Below are positions 9,403-18,744 of a stretch of 64,000 nt of DNA, one piece after another; positions within the stretch are counted from its first letter, which is position 1; the number at the start of each line of letters is the position of its first letter. The DNA comes from Brevibacillus brevis (GTDB taxonomy: Bacteria; Bacillota; Bacilli; Brevibacillales; Brevibacillaceae). Position numbers and translations under genes: made by a program. Below the pieces are notes generated by a model. It made no database searches. It had not been told where the DNA came from and was given only the letters and a program-made list of their open reading frames with translations. The DNA lies in the NCBI RefSeq assembly GCF_001039275.2, contig NZ_CP030117.1:3038001-3102000 (forward strand). Reading direction: 5' to 3'.

Positions 9403-9450
9403 AAGCCGAGTACACGCTAGGGGATGATACCTGGCTGTTACTCGGCTTTT
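9403..9450 (+). terminator. Rho-independent terminator after the cnt operon
   Basis: AAGCCGAGTA at 9403-9412 pairs with TACTCGGCTT at 9439-9448, followed by TT and an AT-rich tail. The 26-base loop can pair partly within itself. It closes the metallophore operon. Confidence 0.7.
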
Positions 9451-9568
9451 ATCTATTTGATCATCATGTAGCGTCACATAAGATAGGGGAAGGTACCTAT
9501 TTGAAAGATGCGCCACGTCTCTTACGATGGGATCATAGGAGAAATACGATCAGTATGGAGGACCAATG

Positions 9569-10642
9569 ATGGATCAATGTCTCACTTTATTTGAACGCGC
9601 TGGCGATGAAGGAAAAGCGACGGATAACGGTTATCTGAAGCAAATCTTCGACCACTTGCAGGACGGCATTATTCTCATGGATCAGGAACGAAAAATCATG
9701 GTGATGAATCCATCCGCAGAAAAAATGACCGGTTGGAAACGAGGAGAAAAGGTGCCGTTCTGCTCCTACTGCCAAAACAGAGAGCTGGAAGAGGGAGAAG
9801 AACGATGTTATTTGCTTGCCAAACGAGAAGTTCCCTATTTTCTTTCTGCGATGCCCACGTATGAGGGGCGGTACGTCGACATGGAAATGAGCACGGCTGT
9901 CATCTATGAAAATGGTGAACAAAACAGGCAGGATGTCCTTTTGGTCTTGAAAGATATGACGGTCAAGAAAAAAGAAGAGGAAGTCAGAATCTCCAAGCAG
10001 GTGCTGCAAAAAACGCTAGAAGCACAGGAAAACGAACATAAGCGCCTGGCCCAGGAGCTGCACGACGGCGTAGGGCAATCCTTGTATTCCGTTTCGGTTG
10101 GCATTCAAGCTATTCAAACGCGTCTCAACCAGGAAGGACAATTCCGGGAATTCATGCAAGAGATTGTCAATGAGCTGGAAAAAGCGATACAAGACGTCAA
10201 GCTCTATTCTCTACAACTGCGTCCGCATAGTCTTGATCAACTGGGGCTGATTCCTACAGTCCGGCATCTTGTTTCTAGCTTGAACAAAGCACATCAGGAT
10301 GTTTCCATTACCTTTTCCTACAGCAATGTCAGCGATCATTTTCAGCCAATCTTGGAAATCAATCTGTACCGTGTCATCCAGGAAGCCTTACATAATGCCC
10401 TAAAATACGCGAAAGCGACACTCATTGAAGTCATTTTGTACAAGGAAGACGACCAACTGACTTTGCTGATTCAAGACAACGGAATCGGCTTTGTTCGCGA
10501 TCAGGTTCAGGTTGGTCTGGGACTCAAACATATGGAAGAACGGGTGGCTCAGATGGAGGGGAGTCTTCAGATTCAATCTGTGCTCCACGAAGGTACATCG
10601 ATCAAGGTAACGGTAGTGGGACAAGGAGGGAGAGCAGAGTGA
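9569..10642 (+). CDS. PAS sensor histidine kinase of the NarL/DegS group
   Basis: This kinase of about 357 residues has no membrane segment, so it is a cytoplasmic sensor. A PAS domain covers roughly residues 20-135, a HisKA_3 region holds His165 in ELHDGVGQ, and the ATPase domain has NALKYAKA and GIGF motifs. The PAS domain contains Cys65, Cys68 and Cys80 (FCSYCQNR and EERCYL), a cluster suited to redox, metal or persulfide sensing. It overlaps the response regulator gene by 4 bases and lies upstream of the sulfide oxidation genes. The role as sulfide or redox sensor is inferred from that context. Confidence 0.85.
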   Translation: MDQCLTLFERAGDEGKATDNGYLKQIFDHLQDGIILMDQERKIMVMNPSAEKMTGWKRGEKVPFCSYCQNRELEEGEERCYLLAKREVPYFLSAMPTYEGRYVDMEMSTAVIYENGEQNRQDVLLVLKDMTVKKKEEEVRISKQVLQKTLEAQENEHKRLAQELHDGVGQSLYSVSVGIQAIQTRLNQEGQFREFMQEIVNELEKAIQDVKLYSLQLRPHSLDQLGLIPTVRHLVSSLNKAHQDVSITFSYSNVSDHFQPILEINLYRVIQEALHNALKYAKATLIEVILYKEDDQLTLLIQDNGIGFVRDQVQVGLGLKHMEERVAQMEGSLQIQSVLHEGTSIKVTVVGQGGRAE

Positions 10643-11283
10643 TACGAGTGCTTTTGGTTGATGATCACACGATGATTCGGAAGGGATTGCGTGTGCTTCT
10701 CGAAAGTTACTCTCAAATAAAAATTGTTGGAGAGAGTCATACAGGCAATGATGCCATCCTGAAAGCCAATCAGCTCACTCCCGATGTGGTGCTCATGGAT
10801 TTGTCATTGCCGAATGGGCTGGATGGGTTTACCGCGAGCAATGAGATTCGCAAGTCGAATCCTTTCGTGAAAATCGTCATTTTGACTATGCATGACGAGG
10901 AGATTTTCGTCCAGAAGGCCATCGCCGTCGGAGCCCATGGGTACATTTTAAAAAACAGCCATGGCGAGCTGCTGTTTCAAGCCATTGTGGAGGTTTACAA
11001 AGGAAAGCGCTTTTACAAGACTTCCGTATCGCAAGAGATCATCAATCTATGGCTGAAATCGGATGCCAAAACGATGCCTTCTGTTTTAACGCTCCGTGAA
11101 AAGGAGCTTGTCAGACTCATCGTGCTTGGCTATACCAATAAGGAAATGGCAGATAAGTTGTTGATCAGTGTCAAAACCGTGGAGAACCACAAAACGAATA
11201 TCATGCAGAAGCTAGGACTGGATTCCAAGCATCAATTGATCCAATACGCCATTAAAAATAGATATCTCGATCTGGCATTTTAA
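10639..11283 (+). CDS. NarL/NreC-type response regulator
   Basis: This 214-residue protein has an N-terminal receiver with the phosphoacceptor Asp in VVLMDLSLP and a C-terminal LuxR-type helix-turn-helix (LTLREKELVRLI, SVKTVENHKTNI). The start is GTG, overlapping the kinase gene by 4 bases, so the pair is translationally coupled. The likely DNA target is the palindrome at 11301-11316 immediately downstream of its stop codon, upstream of the sulfide:quinone oxidoreductase gene. Confidence 0.88.
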   Translation: MIRVLLVDDHTMIRKGLRVLLESYSQIKIVGESHTGNDAILKANQLTPDVVLMDLSLPNGLDGFTASNEIRKSNPFVKIVILTMHDEEIFVQKAIAVGAHGYILKNSHGELLFQAIVEVYKGKRFYKTSVSQEIINLWLKSDAKTMPSVLTLREKELVRLIVLGYTNKEMADKLLISVKTVENHKTNIMQKLGLDSKHQLIQYAIKNRYLDLAF

Positions 11284-11300
11284 ACGCATAGAGCAAAAAG

Positions 11301-11316
11301 TAGGGGACTTCCCCTA
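11301..11316. promoter_or_regulatory. Palindrome likely bound by the adjacent response regulator
   Basis: TAGGGGA-CT-TCCCCTA is a perfect 7-2-7 inverted repeat. It is close to the GC-rich palindrome reported for NreC (TAGGG-N4-CCCTA), the staphylococcal regulator of the same family. It lies between the regulator gene and the sulfide oxidation operon, about 100 bases from the sqr start. Confidence 0.6.
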
Positions 11317-11414
11317 TATGGAAAAAATGACAGAGGAATAAACTGAATAGAGAGACTACACCTTATGAACCATCATCTACGATTGGAAACCATATCGTCG
11401 TCGGAGGAGGAACT

Positions 11415-12614
11415 ATGGCAAAACAAGTTCATTATACGGTTGTCATCGTGGGTGCAGGCTCAGCAGGAATCTCTGTTGCTGCCCGTATCGTCCGGGCTTC
11501 CAAAGGGCTCATGGGACAAGTCGCCATCATCGATCCCGCATCCAAGCATTATTATCAGCCTTTGTGGACATTAGTCGGAGGAGGTGCCGCGAAAAAGGAG
11601 GAATCCGAGCGAGAACTCTCCTCTCTGATTCCCGCTGGCGTCGACTGGATTTGCGATGCGGTCACCTCGTTTCAAGCGGAACAGCACACGCTTCGTACTG
11701 AGCAGGGAACCGTCCTCTCCTATGACTATCTCGTTGTTGCTGCCGGTCTGCAAATAGATTGGGAGGGGGTAAAGGGCCTGAAGGATGCCGTCGGCAAGAA
11801 CGGCGTTTGCAGCAACTACGCTTACCAAACGGTAGACAGTACCTGGGAAGCTATCCGGAGCTTTAAAGGTGGCACTGCCATTTTTACCCACCCGAATTCA
11901 CCCGTAAAATGTGGCGGAGCCCCTCAGAAAATCATGTATCTGGCCGATGATTACTTTCGCAAGTTACATGTTCGCAACCAGTCAGAGATTATTTTCGCAT
12001 CGGCGAAGGGAAGTATTTTTGACGTTCCCACGTATGCCAATACCCTCACGAACGTCATTCGTCGTAAGAACATCGAAACCAGATACAAGCATAACCTGAT
12101 GGAAGTGCGGGCGGATACCAAAGAAGCCGTATTCGAGAATCTGGACACCAAAGAACAGGTGGTATGGAAGTATGACATGCTTCATGTAACCCCTCCTATG
12201 AAAGCGCCTGATTTTATTGCAAACAGCGCATTGGCAGACACAGCAGGCTGGGTGGATGTCGATCCATTTACGCTTGCGCACAAAAGATTTCCCACTATTT
12301 TCGGCATAGGCGATTGCGCGAATCTTCCGACGTCCAAAACCGGAGCTGCTATTCGCAAACAGGCGCCAGTTGTCGAGAAAAACCTGCTCGCACTAATCAA
12401 TGGTACTCCATTGGTTGCCAAGTACGACGGTTATACATCCTGCCCACTCGTAACGGGGTACAACAAACTGGTACTGGCCGAATTTGATTACAACCTGACA
12501 CCGTGTGAAACCTTTCCTTTTGACCAATCTGAAGAGAGATTTAGTATGTACCTGATGAAAAGAGAGCTGCTTCCCATCCTTTATTGGAATGGGATGTTAA
12601 AAGGATTGATGTAA
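11415..12614 (+). CDS. sqr: Sulfide:quinone oxidoreductase, FAD-dependent
   Basis: This 399-residue flavoprotein oxidises sulfide to a persulfide and passes electrons to the quinone pool at the membrane. The N-terminal FAD site VVIVGAGSAGIS is at residues 9-20, a second nucleotide-fold segment is YDYLVVAAGL, and the C-terminal FAD motif is FGIGDCANLP. Conserved-looking cysteines occur in NGVCSNY and VKCGGAPQ. GGAGGAGG precedes the ATG. It leads an operon with a DUF1641 protein, a CstB-like enzyme and a sulfite-type exporter, so the electron and sulfur paths of sulfide detoxification are together. Confidence 0.9.
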   Translation: MAKQVHYTVVIVGAGSAGISVAARIVRASKGLMGQVAIIDPASKHYYQPLWTLVGGGAAKKEESERELSSLIPAGVDWICDAVTSFQAEQHTLRTEQGTVLSYDYLVVAAGLQIDWEGVKGLKDAVGKNGVCSNYAYQTVDSTWEAIRSFKGGTAIFTHPNSPVKCGGAPQKIMYLADDYFRKLHVRNQSEIIFASAKGSIFDVPTYANTLTNVIRRKNIETRYKHNLMEVRADTKEAVFENLDTKEQVVWKYDMLHVTPPMKAPDFIANSALADTAGWVDVDPFTLAHKRFPTIFGIGDCANLPTSKTGAAIRKQAPVVEKNLLALINGTPLVAKYDGYTSCPLVTGYNKLVLAEFDYNLTPCETFPFDQSEERFSMYLMKRELLPILYWNGMLKGLM

Positions 12615-12648
12615 GGCAGTTTTTGAAAGAGAGGGGGAGAGCAACATT

Positions 12649-13227
12649 TTGAACGACAGGAAGGAACAGAGAAGCTCTGACATGTTTTTAGAGGATTTAT
12701 CTGATCCAGAAGTTCAGGAAGCAATCACCATATTGATCCGAAAGCTCCCGAAGATAAAAGATACCGTCCTGGCAGCCGAAGCGGGACTTGAAGTAGCTAC
12801 ATCGATCTTGCGCGATCAGGAATCACTACGGTATTTGTTTGAGCGCGTAGATGGTCAACTGTCCCGTTTCTTGGTGGAAAAAGAATCGATAGACGCCCTA
12901 TTCACGTTACTTGATAAGATGCCAAAGCTCGTTACGTATATCAATGTTTTAGAACAAGCTACTGATTTTTTGGAAAGCCTCGGAAAGGATAAGCAATCGC
13001 AGCAATATCTGCTCAACGGTATGAAAGCGTACATCGCTCCTGTGTCCGTGCAAGTGGAGCACGGAGTAGCTATCTTCCAAGAAGCCAAAGCACGAGCCGA
13101 ACGTAAAAGCGAGCCCGTTTCCGTTTTCACGCTTTACAAGCTCATGAAAGATCCCACTGTCCAAAAGACACTTCGTTTTACCCAATCGTTGCTCGAAGTA
13201 CTCGCAGAAAAATCAAACAAAAAATAG
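12649..13227 (+). CDS. DUF1641 protein of the sulfide oxidation operon
   Basis: This 192-residue largely helical, soluble protein of the DUF1641 (YrhD-like) family starts at TTG behind GAGGGGGAGA. There is no signal peptide or membrane segment. In other Bacillales, DUF1641 genes sit beside sulfide:quinone oxidoreductase or formate dehydrogenase genes, and the biochemical role is not established. Here it lies 34 bases after sqr and 24 before the cstB-like gene, which supports an accessory role with the oxidoreductase. Confidence 0.8.
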   Translation: MNDRKEQRSSDMFLEDLSDPEVQEAITILIRKLPKIKDTVLAAEAGLEVATSILRDQESLRYLFERVDGQLSRFLVEKESIDALFTLLDKMPKLVTYINVLEQATDFLESLGKDKQSQQYLLNGMKAYIAPVSVQVEHGVAIFQEAKARAERKSEPVSVFTLYKLMKDPTVQKTLRFTQSLLEVLAEKSNKK

Positions 13228-13251
13228 ACATGTAAAAGGGAGGAATGCGCC

Positions 13252-14670
13252 ATGTTGTTACGTTACTTTTATGATGAAAAACTGGCCCATGCATCTTATC
13301 TGGTCGGTTGCCAAAAAACCGGGGAGGCGATTGTGATCGATCCCGCCCGCAATCTGGCTCCTTATTTTCAAGCTGCCAAAGCAGAAGGGGTTACCATTGT
13401 AGCCGCCACGGAAACTCACATTCACGCTGATTTTGTCTCTGGTGCCAGAGAACTGGGCGCAGCTCATCAGGCGAAGCTGTTTTTATCCAATGAGGGCGAT
13501 GAAGATTGGAAATATCAATACTTGGAAGGGTTGAACCATCAGCTTGTCCACGATGGGGATCGCTTTTTTATCGGGAACTTGCTATTTGAAGTCATGCATA
13601 CCCCTGGCCATACACCAGAGAGCATATCCTTCCTTTTGACAGACCTTGGAGGGAATGCAGATCGGCCCATCGGGATCTTCACGGGGGATTTCGTCTTTGT
13701 CGGCGATATCGGCAGACCGGACTTGCTCGAAAAAGCGGCGGGAATAAAGGGTACGTCCGAATCAGGTGCTAGAGCCATGTTCCAGTCCCTCCAAAAATTC
13801 AAGCAACTGCCGGATTATATGCAGGTATGGCCAGCGCATGGCGCAGGAAGTGCTTGCGGGAAAGCACTGGGGGCCGTGCCGTCTTCTACCGTTGGTTATG
13901 AAAAGCTCTTTAACTGGGCGATGTTACACTCTAATGAAGAGGAATTCGTTCAGGCACTCCTGGATGGACAACCAGAACCACCAACGTATTTTGCAGTAAT
14001 GAAACGCGTGAATAAGGAAGGCCCTGCCTTGCTCAACGAACTCCCTGTTGTTCAAGAGTTCAACTCGCTTGAAGCGGTAAAGGAAACGCTGGAAAACGGA
14101 CAGATTGTCGATACACGTCCTTTCCAGAATTTTGCGAACGGGCATTTGGCGGGAACACTTCACATTCCTTATAACAAGTCATTTGCCAACTGGGCGGGCT
14201 GGATCGTCGATTACGATCGCCCGGTTCATATCCTGGCCATCCCAGATGAGCTGGATGAGATTTTGCAAGCCTTGCATTCCGTAGGGATTGATCATGTCAC
14301 AGGTTTTATCGACAGCGGCAAACTACTGGAAAGTGAAGTGTCTTCACTCGAGACAATCAAAGAGGTAACACCGTTGGAGATTGCCGAACAAGTGAAAAAG
14401 GGAGAGGTTCACGTAGTAGATGTACGTAATCTGGCTGAGTGGAAGGAAGGACACATTCCAGATGCACAGCACATCATGCTCGGTACGCTCGCTATGCGGC
14501 TGGAGGAAATTCCTCACGATAAGCCGCTTCTCGTACAGTGCCGTTCCGGTGCCCGATCCGCTATTGGAGCAAGCATTCTTCAGGCAAATGGTTTCAAGGA
14601 TGTCATGAATTTGAGCGGCGGAATCTTGAAATGGCAAATAGACGGCTTGGCAGTTGTAGAACGAGGATAA
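13252..14670 (+). CDS. cstB: CstB-like persulfide dioxygenase-rhodanese fusion
   Basis: This 472-residue protein has an N-terminal metallo-beta-lactamase domain of the ETHE1 type (iron site residues in ETHIHADF, His56 and His58, and HTPGHTPES). A central rhodanese-like domain lacks an active Cys, and the C-terminal rhodanese has its Cys in LVQCRSGAR. This order matches CstB of S. aureus, which turns persulfides made by sulfide:quinone oxidoreductase into sulfite and thiosulfate. The motif reads HADF where many family members have HADH. AAGGGAGGA precedes the ATG. Confidence 0.88.
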   Translation: MLLRYFYDEKLAHASYLVGCQKTGEAIVIDPARNLAPYFQAAKAEGVTIVAATETHIHADFVSGARELGAAHQAKLFLSNEGDEDWKYQYLEGLNHQLVHDGDRFFIGNLLFEVMHTPGHTPESISFLLTDLGGNADRPIGIFTGDFVFVGDIGRPDLLEKAAGIKGTSESGARAMFQSLQKFKQLPDYMQVWPAHGAGSACGKALGAVPSSTVGYEKLFNWAMLHSNEEEFVQALLDGQPEPPTYFAVMKRVNKEGPALLNELPVVQEFNSLEAVKETLENGQIVDTRPFQNFANGHLAGTLHIPYNKSFANWAGWIVDYDRPVHILAIPDELDEILQALHSVGIDHVTGFIDSGKLLESEVSSLETIKEVTPLEIAEQVKKGEVHVVDVRNLAEWKEGHIPDAQHIMLGTLAMRLEEIPHDKPLLVQCRSGARSAIGASILQANGFKDVMNLSGGILKWQIDGLAVVERG

Positions 14671-14701
14671 AACGAAGTGAGGTGTTGCAAAGGGTGAGCG
14701 T

Positions 14702-15493
14702 ATGACTATCGACCTTGTGATCACACTGTTTGTTATCGGTTTCGCGGGATCATTTATCTCTGGTCTCGTCGGAATCGGGGGCTCCATCATCAAGTATCCG
14801 ATGCTTCTGTACATTCCGCCCGCGCTTGGATTCGTTGCTTACACAGCTCACGAGGTATCCGGAATAAGTGCAGTCCAAGTATTTTTTGCCACCCTAGCTG
14901 CTGTTTGGACTCTGCGCAAAGATAAGCTTATTCATTACCAACTCGTACTGTACATGGGAAGTTCAATTATTGTCGGGAGCTTGCTTGGGGGATATGGAGG
15001 AAAATATCTTTCGGCAGAAGCCATCAATATCGTTTACGCCATCCTGGCCACCCTTGCTGTAATCTTGATGTTCCTGCCAAAAAAGCGAATGGACGAGCGA
15101 GAACAGACAGAGGTTATCTTTCATAAACCAACAGCCGTATTATCCGCTTTGATTGTCGGAGGCGCCTCAGGAATTGTCGGGGCAGCTGGCGCTTTTATTT
15201 TGGTTCCCATCATGTTGATCATCCTTAAGATTCCGACAAGGGTTACAATAGCTTCATCTCTTGCCATTACCTTTCTTTCTTCCATCGGTTCGACGGTAGG
15301 GAAAGGGATGGCGGGGGACATATTGCTGTGGCCATCCGTAATCATGGTAATCGCCAGTATCATGGCAGCGCCGCTCGGTACGATGGTCAGCAAACGTTTG
15401 GACACACGGATTCTCCAAACGATTCTTGCCTTGTTAATCCTAGCCACCACGATTAAGATTTGGGCTGACATCCTCCTATTCAAACGTGTGTGA
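14702..15493 (+). CDS. TauE/SafE-type anion exporter
   Basis: This 263-residue membrane protein has about eight hydrophobic segments and the TauE/SafE repeats (GLVGIGGSIIKYPML and GGASGIVGAAGAF). The family exports sulfite, sulfoacetate or related sulfur anions. As the last gene of the sulfide oxidation operon it probably removes sulfite or thiosulfate made by the CstB-like enzyme. The ATG at 14702 follows AAAGGGTGAG and lies 31 bases after cstB. Confidence 0.85.
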   Translation: MTIDLVITLFVIGFAGSFISGLVGIGGSIIKYPMLLYIPPALGFVAYTAHEVSGISAVQVFFATLAAVWTLRKDKLIHYQLVLYMGSSIIVGSLLGGYGGKYLSAEAINIVYAILATLAVILMFLPKKRMDEREQTEVIFHKPTAVLSALIVGGASGIVGAAGAFILVPIMLIILKIPTRVTIASSLAITFLSSIGSTVGKGMAGDILLWPSVIMVIASIMAAPLGTMVSKRLDTRILQTILALLILATTIKIWADILLFKRV

Positions 15494-15548
15494 AGATTTA
15501 CTTTTTTCATAAATAAAATAAAGAAAAATCAATTGTCATTGAACAGCA

Positions 15549-15576
15549 TTGACATATCCGAGTAAAATGATAAGAT
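15549..15576 (+). promoter_or_regulatory. Promoter of the S-box transcript
   Basis: TTGACA at 15549-15554 and TAAGAT at 15571-15576 are 16 bases apart and about 40 bases upstream of the riboswitch. This is a good match to a vegetative sigma-A promoter. Confidence 0.65.
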
Positions 15577-15617
15577 AAAAAAGAATTTTACGATGAAACA
15601 AAATTTCATAGAACATT

Positions 15618-15722
15618 CTTATCGAGAGTGGTGGAGGGACTGGCCCGATGAAACCCGGCAACCTTGGTCTGATTGACCTTACGGTGCTAATTCCTGCGGA
15701 GTAATTCTGCGAGATGAGAAGG
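15618..15722 (+). ncRNA. SAM-I (S-box) riboswitch
   Basis: The aptamer shows the characteristic blocks in order: CTTATCGAGAGTGGTGGAGG, GATGAAACCCGGCAACC, GGTGCTAATTCCTGC and GATGAGAAGG. The 5' CTTATC and 3' GATGAG close the P1 helix. High S-adenosylmethionine should favour the terminator just downstream, so the transporter genes that follow are expressed when methionine or SAM is low. Confidence 0.93.
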
Positions 15723-15737
15723 TGGGAACCGTGCAAT

Positions 15738-15768
15738 TACCCCTCTTCTTTTCGGAGAGGGGTTTTCT
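15738..15768 (+). terminator. Riboswitch expression-platform terminator
   Basis: CCCCTCT at 15740-15746 pairs with AGAGGGG at 15756-15762, followed by TTTTCT. It lies directly after the S-box aptamer and about 60 bases before the first transporter gene. Confidence 0.85.
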
Positions 15769-15829
15769 GTATTTATAATTCGTAGTATTCCAATCTATTT
15801 ACTTTACATTATGCAAAGGAGGAAACAAT

Positions 15830-16762
15830 GTGCTTCATTATGCGGTCAAGCGTGGCTTTCTCATGATTGTTACGCTGTGGATTATTGTCACGGTGACGTT
15901 TGTGACCATGCACTTGATTCCGGGTGACCCGTTCGCGTCTGACGCCAAAATGCTTCCAGAAGAAGTGGTAAAGAACATGCGGGCGGAGTACAACCTGGAT
16001 CAGCCAATCACGGTACAGTACCTGCTCTATCTGAAAGGTTTACTACAGTTTGAATTGGGGCCATCTATCCAGTCCAAGACGAGGGATGTGAACACGTTGA
16101 TAGCAGAGGGATTTCCCGCCTCGGCTGTTCTGGGACTCCAGTCGTTTATTGTCGCGCTGGCAGGTGGAATCACACTGGGAATCGTAGCGGCACTCTATCA
16201 CAATCGAACGCTGGATTTCTTGTCTATGTTTGCAGCCATCATCGGGATCTCCGTCCCCAGTTTTATTCTGGCGCCACTGTTGATTAAGTACTTGGCGGTC
16301 AAATGGGAGCTTCTTCCTGTTGCTGCGTGGGGGAGCTGGGAACACTCGATTCTTCCAACGCTTGCGCTCGCTATCGGTCCGCTTGCCATTATCGCCCGTT
16401 TCGTACGAGCCAGCATGCTTGAGGTTTGGCAACAGGAATACATAAGCACGGCGGAGGCGAAAGGGCTTGGCACCTTTTCCATTGTCATTAGACACGGGAT
16501 GCGCAATGCCATGCTGCCGGTTCTTACCTTTATCGGTCCACTGTTTGCCAACCTGATGACCGGAACCTTTGTGGTAGAAAAGATTTTCGCCATTCCCGGG
16601 CTCGGCAAATACTTCGTGGAAAGCATTTTTAACCGCGATTACCCCGTTATTTTGGGAACAACCGTGTTTTACAGCTTTGTGCTCATTTTTACTTTGTACA
16701 TCATCGACCTGCTGTATCGGGTGATTGACCCGCGCATCAGATTGACGAGTGGAGGGAAGTAA
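15830..16762 (+). CDS. Peptide ABC transporter permease (OppB/DppB type), SAM-controlled
   Basis: This 310-residue inner membrane permease has an N-terminal membrane segment, a GDPF segment and the coupling loop QEYISTAEAKGLGTFS. The start is GTG at 15830 behind AAAGGAGG. An ATG at 15828 is in another frame. It is the first gene of a five-gene oligopeptide-type importer behind an S-box riboswitch, so the substrate is likely a methionine-containing or sulfur-containing peptide or a related compound. That substrate is inferred from regulation alone. Confidence 0.87.
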   Translation: MLHYAVKRGFLMIVTLWIIVTVTFVTMHLIPGDPFASDAKMLPEEVVKNMRAEYNLDQPITVQYLLYLKGLLQFELGPSIQSKTRDVNTLIAEGFPASAVLGLQSFIVALAGGITLGIVAALYHNRTLDFLSMFAAIIGISVPSFILAPLLIKYLAVKWELLPVAAWGSWEHSILPTLALAIGPLAIIARFVRASMLEVWQQEYISTAEAKGLGTFSIVIRHGMRNAMLPVLTFIGPLFANLMTGTFVVEKIFAIPGLGKYFVESIFNRDYPVILGTTVFYSFVLIFTLYIIDLLYRVIDPRIRLTSGGK

Positions 16763-16766
16763 CGAC

Positions 16767-17714
16767 ATGGCCAATCAGGCAACACAACTAGACTCCCTGT
16801 TTCGACCAGTAGACCGAAACCGACTATTCGAAGGAATTCGTGAACGTCCCAGTCTTGGGTATTGGCAGGAGGTATTGCAGCGAGTATTCCACAACAAGCT
16901 GGCCATGCTCGGGTTTTTCCTGCTCGCAACAGTGGTGACTCTCTCGATCATCGGACCGATGCTCGTACACCATAGCCCGCATGAACAGTCATTGACGAAG
17001 GGTAATCTTCCGCTGTCGGGCGAGCACTGGTTTGGAACGGATGACTTGGGTCGGGACATGTGGGCACGTACCTGGGTAGGTGGTCAAATCTCTTTGTTTA
17101 TTGGTGTGGCGGCAGCTGCCATTGACCTAGTGATCGGCGTAATCATCGGCGGGATATCCGGTTACATGGCAGGGAGGAACAAGCTGGGAGACCGTGTGGA
17201 CAACATCCTGATGCGGTTAGCTGAAATTCTATACAGCATTCCGTATCTGCTAGTGGTAATCCTGCTGATGGTGGTTCTGGAGCCTGGTCTCACAACGATC
17301 ATTATTGCCCTTTCACTAACCGGCTGGGTCGGCATGGCGCGCCTGGTCAGAGGGCAAATCATGCAGATCAAGCGTCAGGAGTTTGTACTGGCCGCAGAAA
17401 AGCTGGGTACCTCGCATGCCAAAATCATCATCAAGCATCTGCTGCCAAATACGATCGGCGTCATCATCGTCAACCTGACTTTTACGATCCCGCACGCGAT
17501 TTTCGCCGAATCGTTTCTCAGCTTTCTTGGGCTGGGTGTGCAGGCGCCAACCGCCAGCTGGGGAACCATGGCCAACGACGCGCTGGCTGTTATGCTGAGC
17601 GGACAGTGGTGGCGGCTGTTTTTTCCGGGATTCATGATTTCGCTTACCATGTTCGCGTGCAATGCACTCGGGGACGGTTTGCAGGACGCACTGGACCCGC
17701 GGATCAGGAAATGA
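16767..17714 (+). CDS. Peptide ABC transporter permease (OppC/DppC type)
   Basis: This 315-residue permease carries the C-type subunit signature FGTDDLGRDMWAR and the coupling loop RQEFVLAAEKLGTSH. It forms the channel with the upstream permease. The ATG at 16767 follows GGAGGGAAG and lies 4 bases after the previous stop. The frame extends upstream to 16749, but that start has no ribosome site of its own. The coding region is visibly richer in GC than the first 15 kb. Confidence 0.87.
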   Translation: MANQATQLDSLFRPVDRNRLFEGIRERPSLGYWQEVLQRVFHNKLAMLGFFLLATVVTLSIIGPMLVHHSPHEQSLTKGNLPLSGEHWFGTDDLGRDMWARTWVGGQISLFIGVAAAAIDLVIGVIIGGISGYMAGRNKLGDRVDNILMRLAEILYSIPYLLVVILLMVVLEPGLTTIIIALSLTGWVGMARLVRGQIMQIKRQEFVLAAEKLGTSHAKIIIKHLLPNTIGVIIVNLTFTIPHAIFAESFLSFLGLGVQAPTASWGTMANDALAVMLSGQWWRLFFPGFMISLTMFACNALGDGLQDALDPRIRK

Positions 17715-17727
17715 GGAGGAGTACATC

Positions 17728-18744
17728 GTGAAACCATTGTTGGAAGTAGATCAGCTGCGCGTCTCCTTTCGCACGTACGGAGGAGAGGTGCAGGCAGTAA
17801 GAGGGGTTTCCTTTTCTGTGAAGGAGGGGGAGACGCTGGCGATTGTCGGGGAAAGCGGATGCGGTAAAAGTGTGACTGCTCGGGCATTGATGGGGATGAT
17901 TCCTCCGCGATCCGGTCAGGTAAAAGGTGGCAGCATTCGGTTTCGCGGGCGTGAACTGACTGGGCTGACGAAGCTGGAATGGCAGCAGGTTCGCGGCTCG
18001 CAGATCGGCATGATCTTCCAAGACCCGATGACTTCGCTGAACCCCACGATGAAAATCGGTTTACAGATTGCGGAAGGGCTGATCAAACATCAAAAGCAGA
18101 CGAAGACGCAAGCAAAGGAAGAGACACTGAAACTGCTAGAGAAGGTGGGCATTCCGGAAGCGGCGAGGCGTTTTGAACAATATCCGCACGAGCTAAGCGG
18201 AGGCATGCGGCAGCGTGTTGGAATCGCTATGGCGCTTGCTTGCCAACCGCAGTTGGTTGTCGCGGACGAACCGACGACAGCGCTCGACGTGACCATTCAG
18301 GCACAGATTCTTCGTCTGATGAGGGAGTTGCAGGAGCAGTTAAACACGTCGATCATTTTGATCACCCACGATCTGGGTGTTGTCGCAGAGGTGGCCGATC
18401 ATGTAGCGGTCATGTACGCAGGCGTAGTGGTGGAGAGCGGCCCTGTGGGAGAGATCTTTGACAATCCGCGCCACCCATATACGCAAGGACTGTTGCAGTC
18501 TGTGCCACGCCTTGATACAGGCAAAAAAGAGCGGCTGCTCCCCATCGAAGGGACACCGCCGGATCTTTTTCGTCCGCCTGCTGGTTGCCCGTTCGCTGCA
18601 CGGTGCCGGTTTGCCATGGAAATTTGCCTGGAGCATATGCCGCAATCGAATTCGTTTATCAATCAGCATGAGGCGAGCTGCTGGCTGAACGACCCGCGTG
18701 CCCGGGGAGCAGAAGCGTGGATGGGGAGGGAGAAACATGGTTGA
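17728..18744 (+). CDS. Peptide ABC transporter ATPase (OppD/DppD type)
   Basis: This 338-residue ATPase has Walker A GESGCGKS, signature LSGGMRQR, Walker [12 protein letters not shown] and switch His in ITHDLGVV. Its C-terminal oligopeptide-transporter extension carries the Cys-containing stretch [15 protein letters not shown], typical of OppD/DppD and able to hold an iron-sulfur cluster. The start is GTG at 17728 behind GAGGAGG. It overlaps the next ATPase gene by 8 bases. Confidence 0.88.
   Translation: MKPLLEVDQLRVSFRTYGGEVQAVRGVSFSVKEGETLAIVGESGCGKSVTARALMGMIPPRSGQVKGGSIRFRGRELTGLTKLEWQQVRGSQIGMIFQDPMTSLNPTMKIGLQIAEGLIKHQKQTKTQAKEETLKLLEKVGIPEAARRFEQYPHELSGGMRQRVGIAMALACQPQLVVADEPTTALDVTIQAQILRLMRELQEQLNTSIILITHDLGVVAEVADHVAVMYAGVVVESGPVGEIFDNPRHPYTQGLLQSVPRLDTGKKERLLPIEGTPPDLFRPPAGCPFAARCRFAMEICLEHMPQSNSFINQHEASCWLNDPRARGAEAWMGREKHG

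Noticed and set aside
9321..9569. 82-codon frame linking cntE and the kinase gene
   Set aside because: It overlaps cntE and the operon terminator and encodes an Arg/Trp-rich sequence of no recognised type.
16043..16774. 243-codon open frame on the minus strand
   Set aside because: It is antisense to the first peptide permease gene, whose family motifs are clear, and its translation shows no family features. Long shadow frames are expected in this GC-richer stretch.
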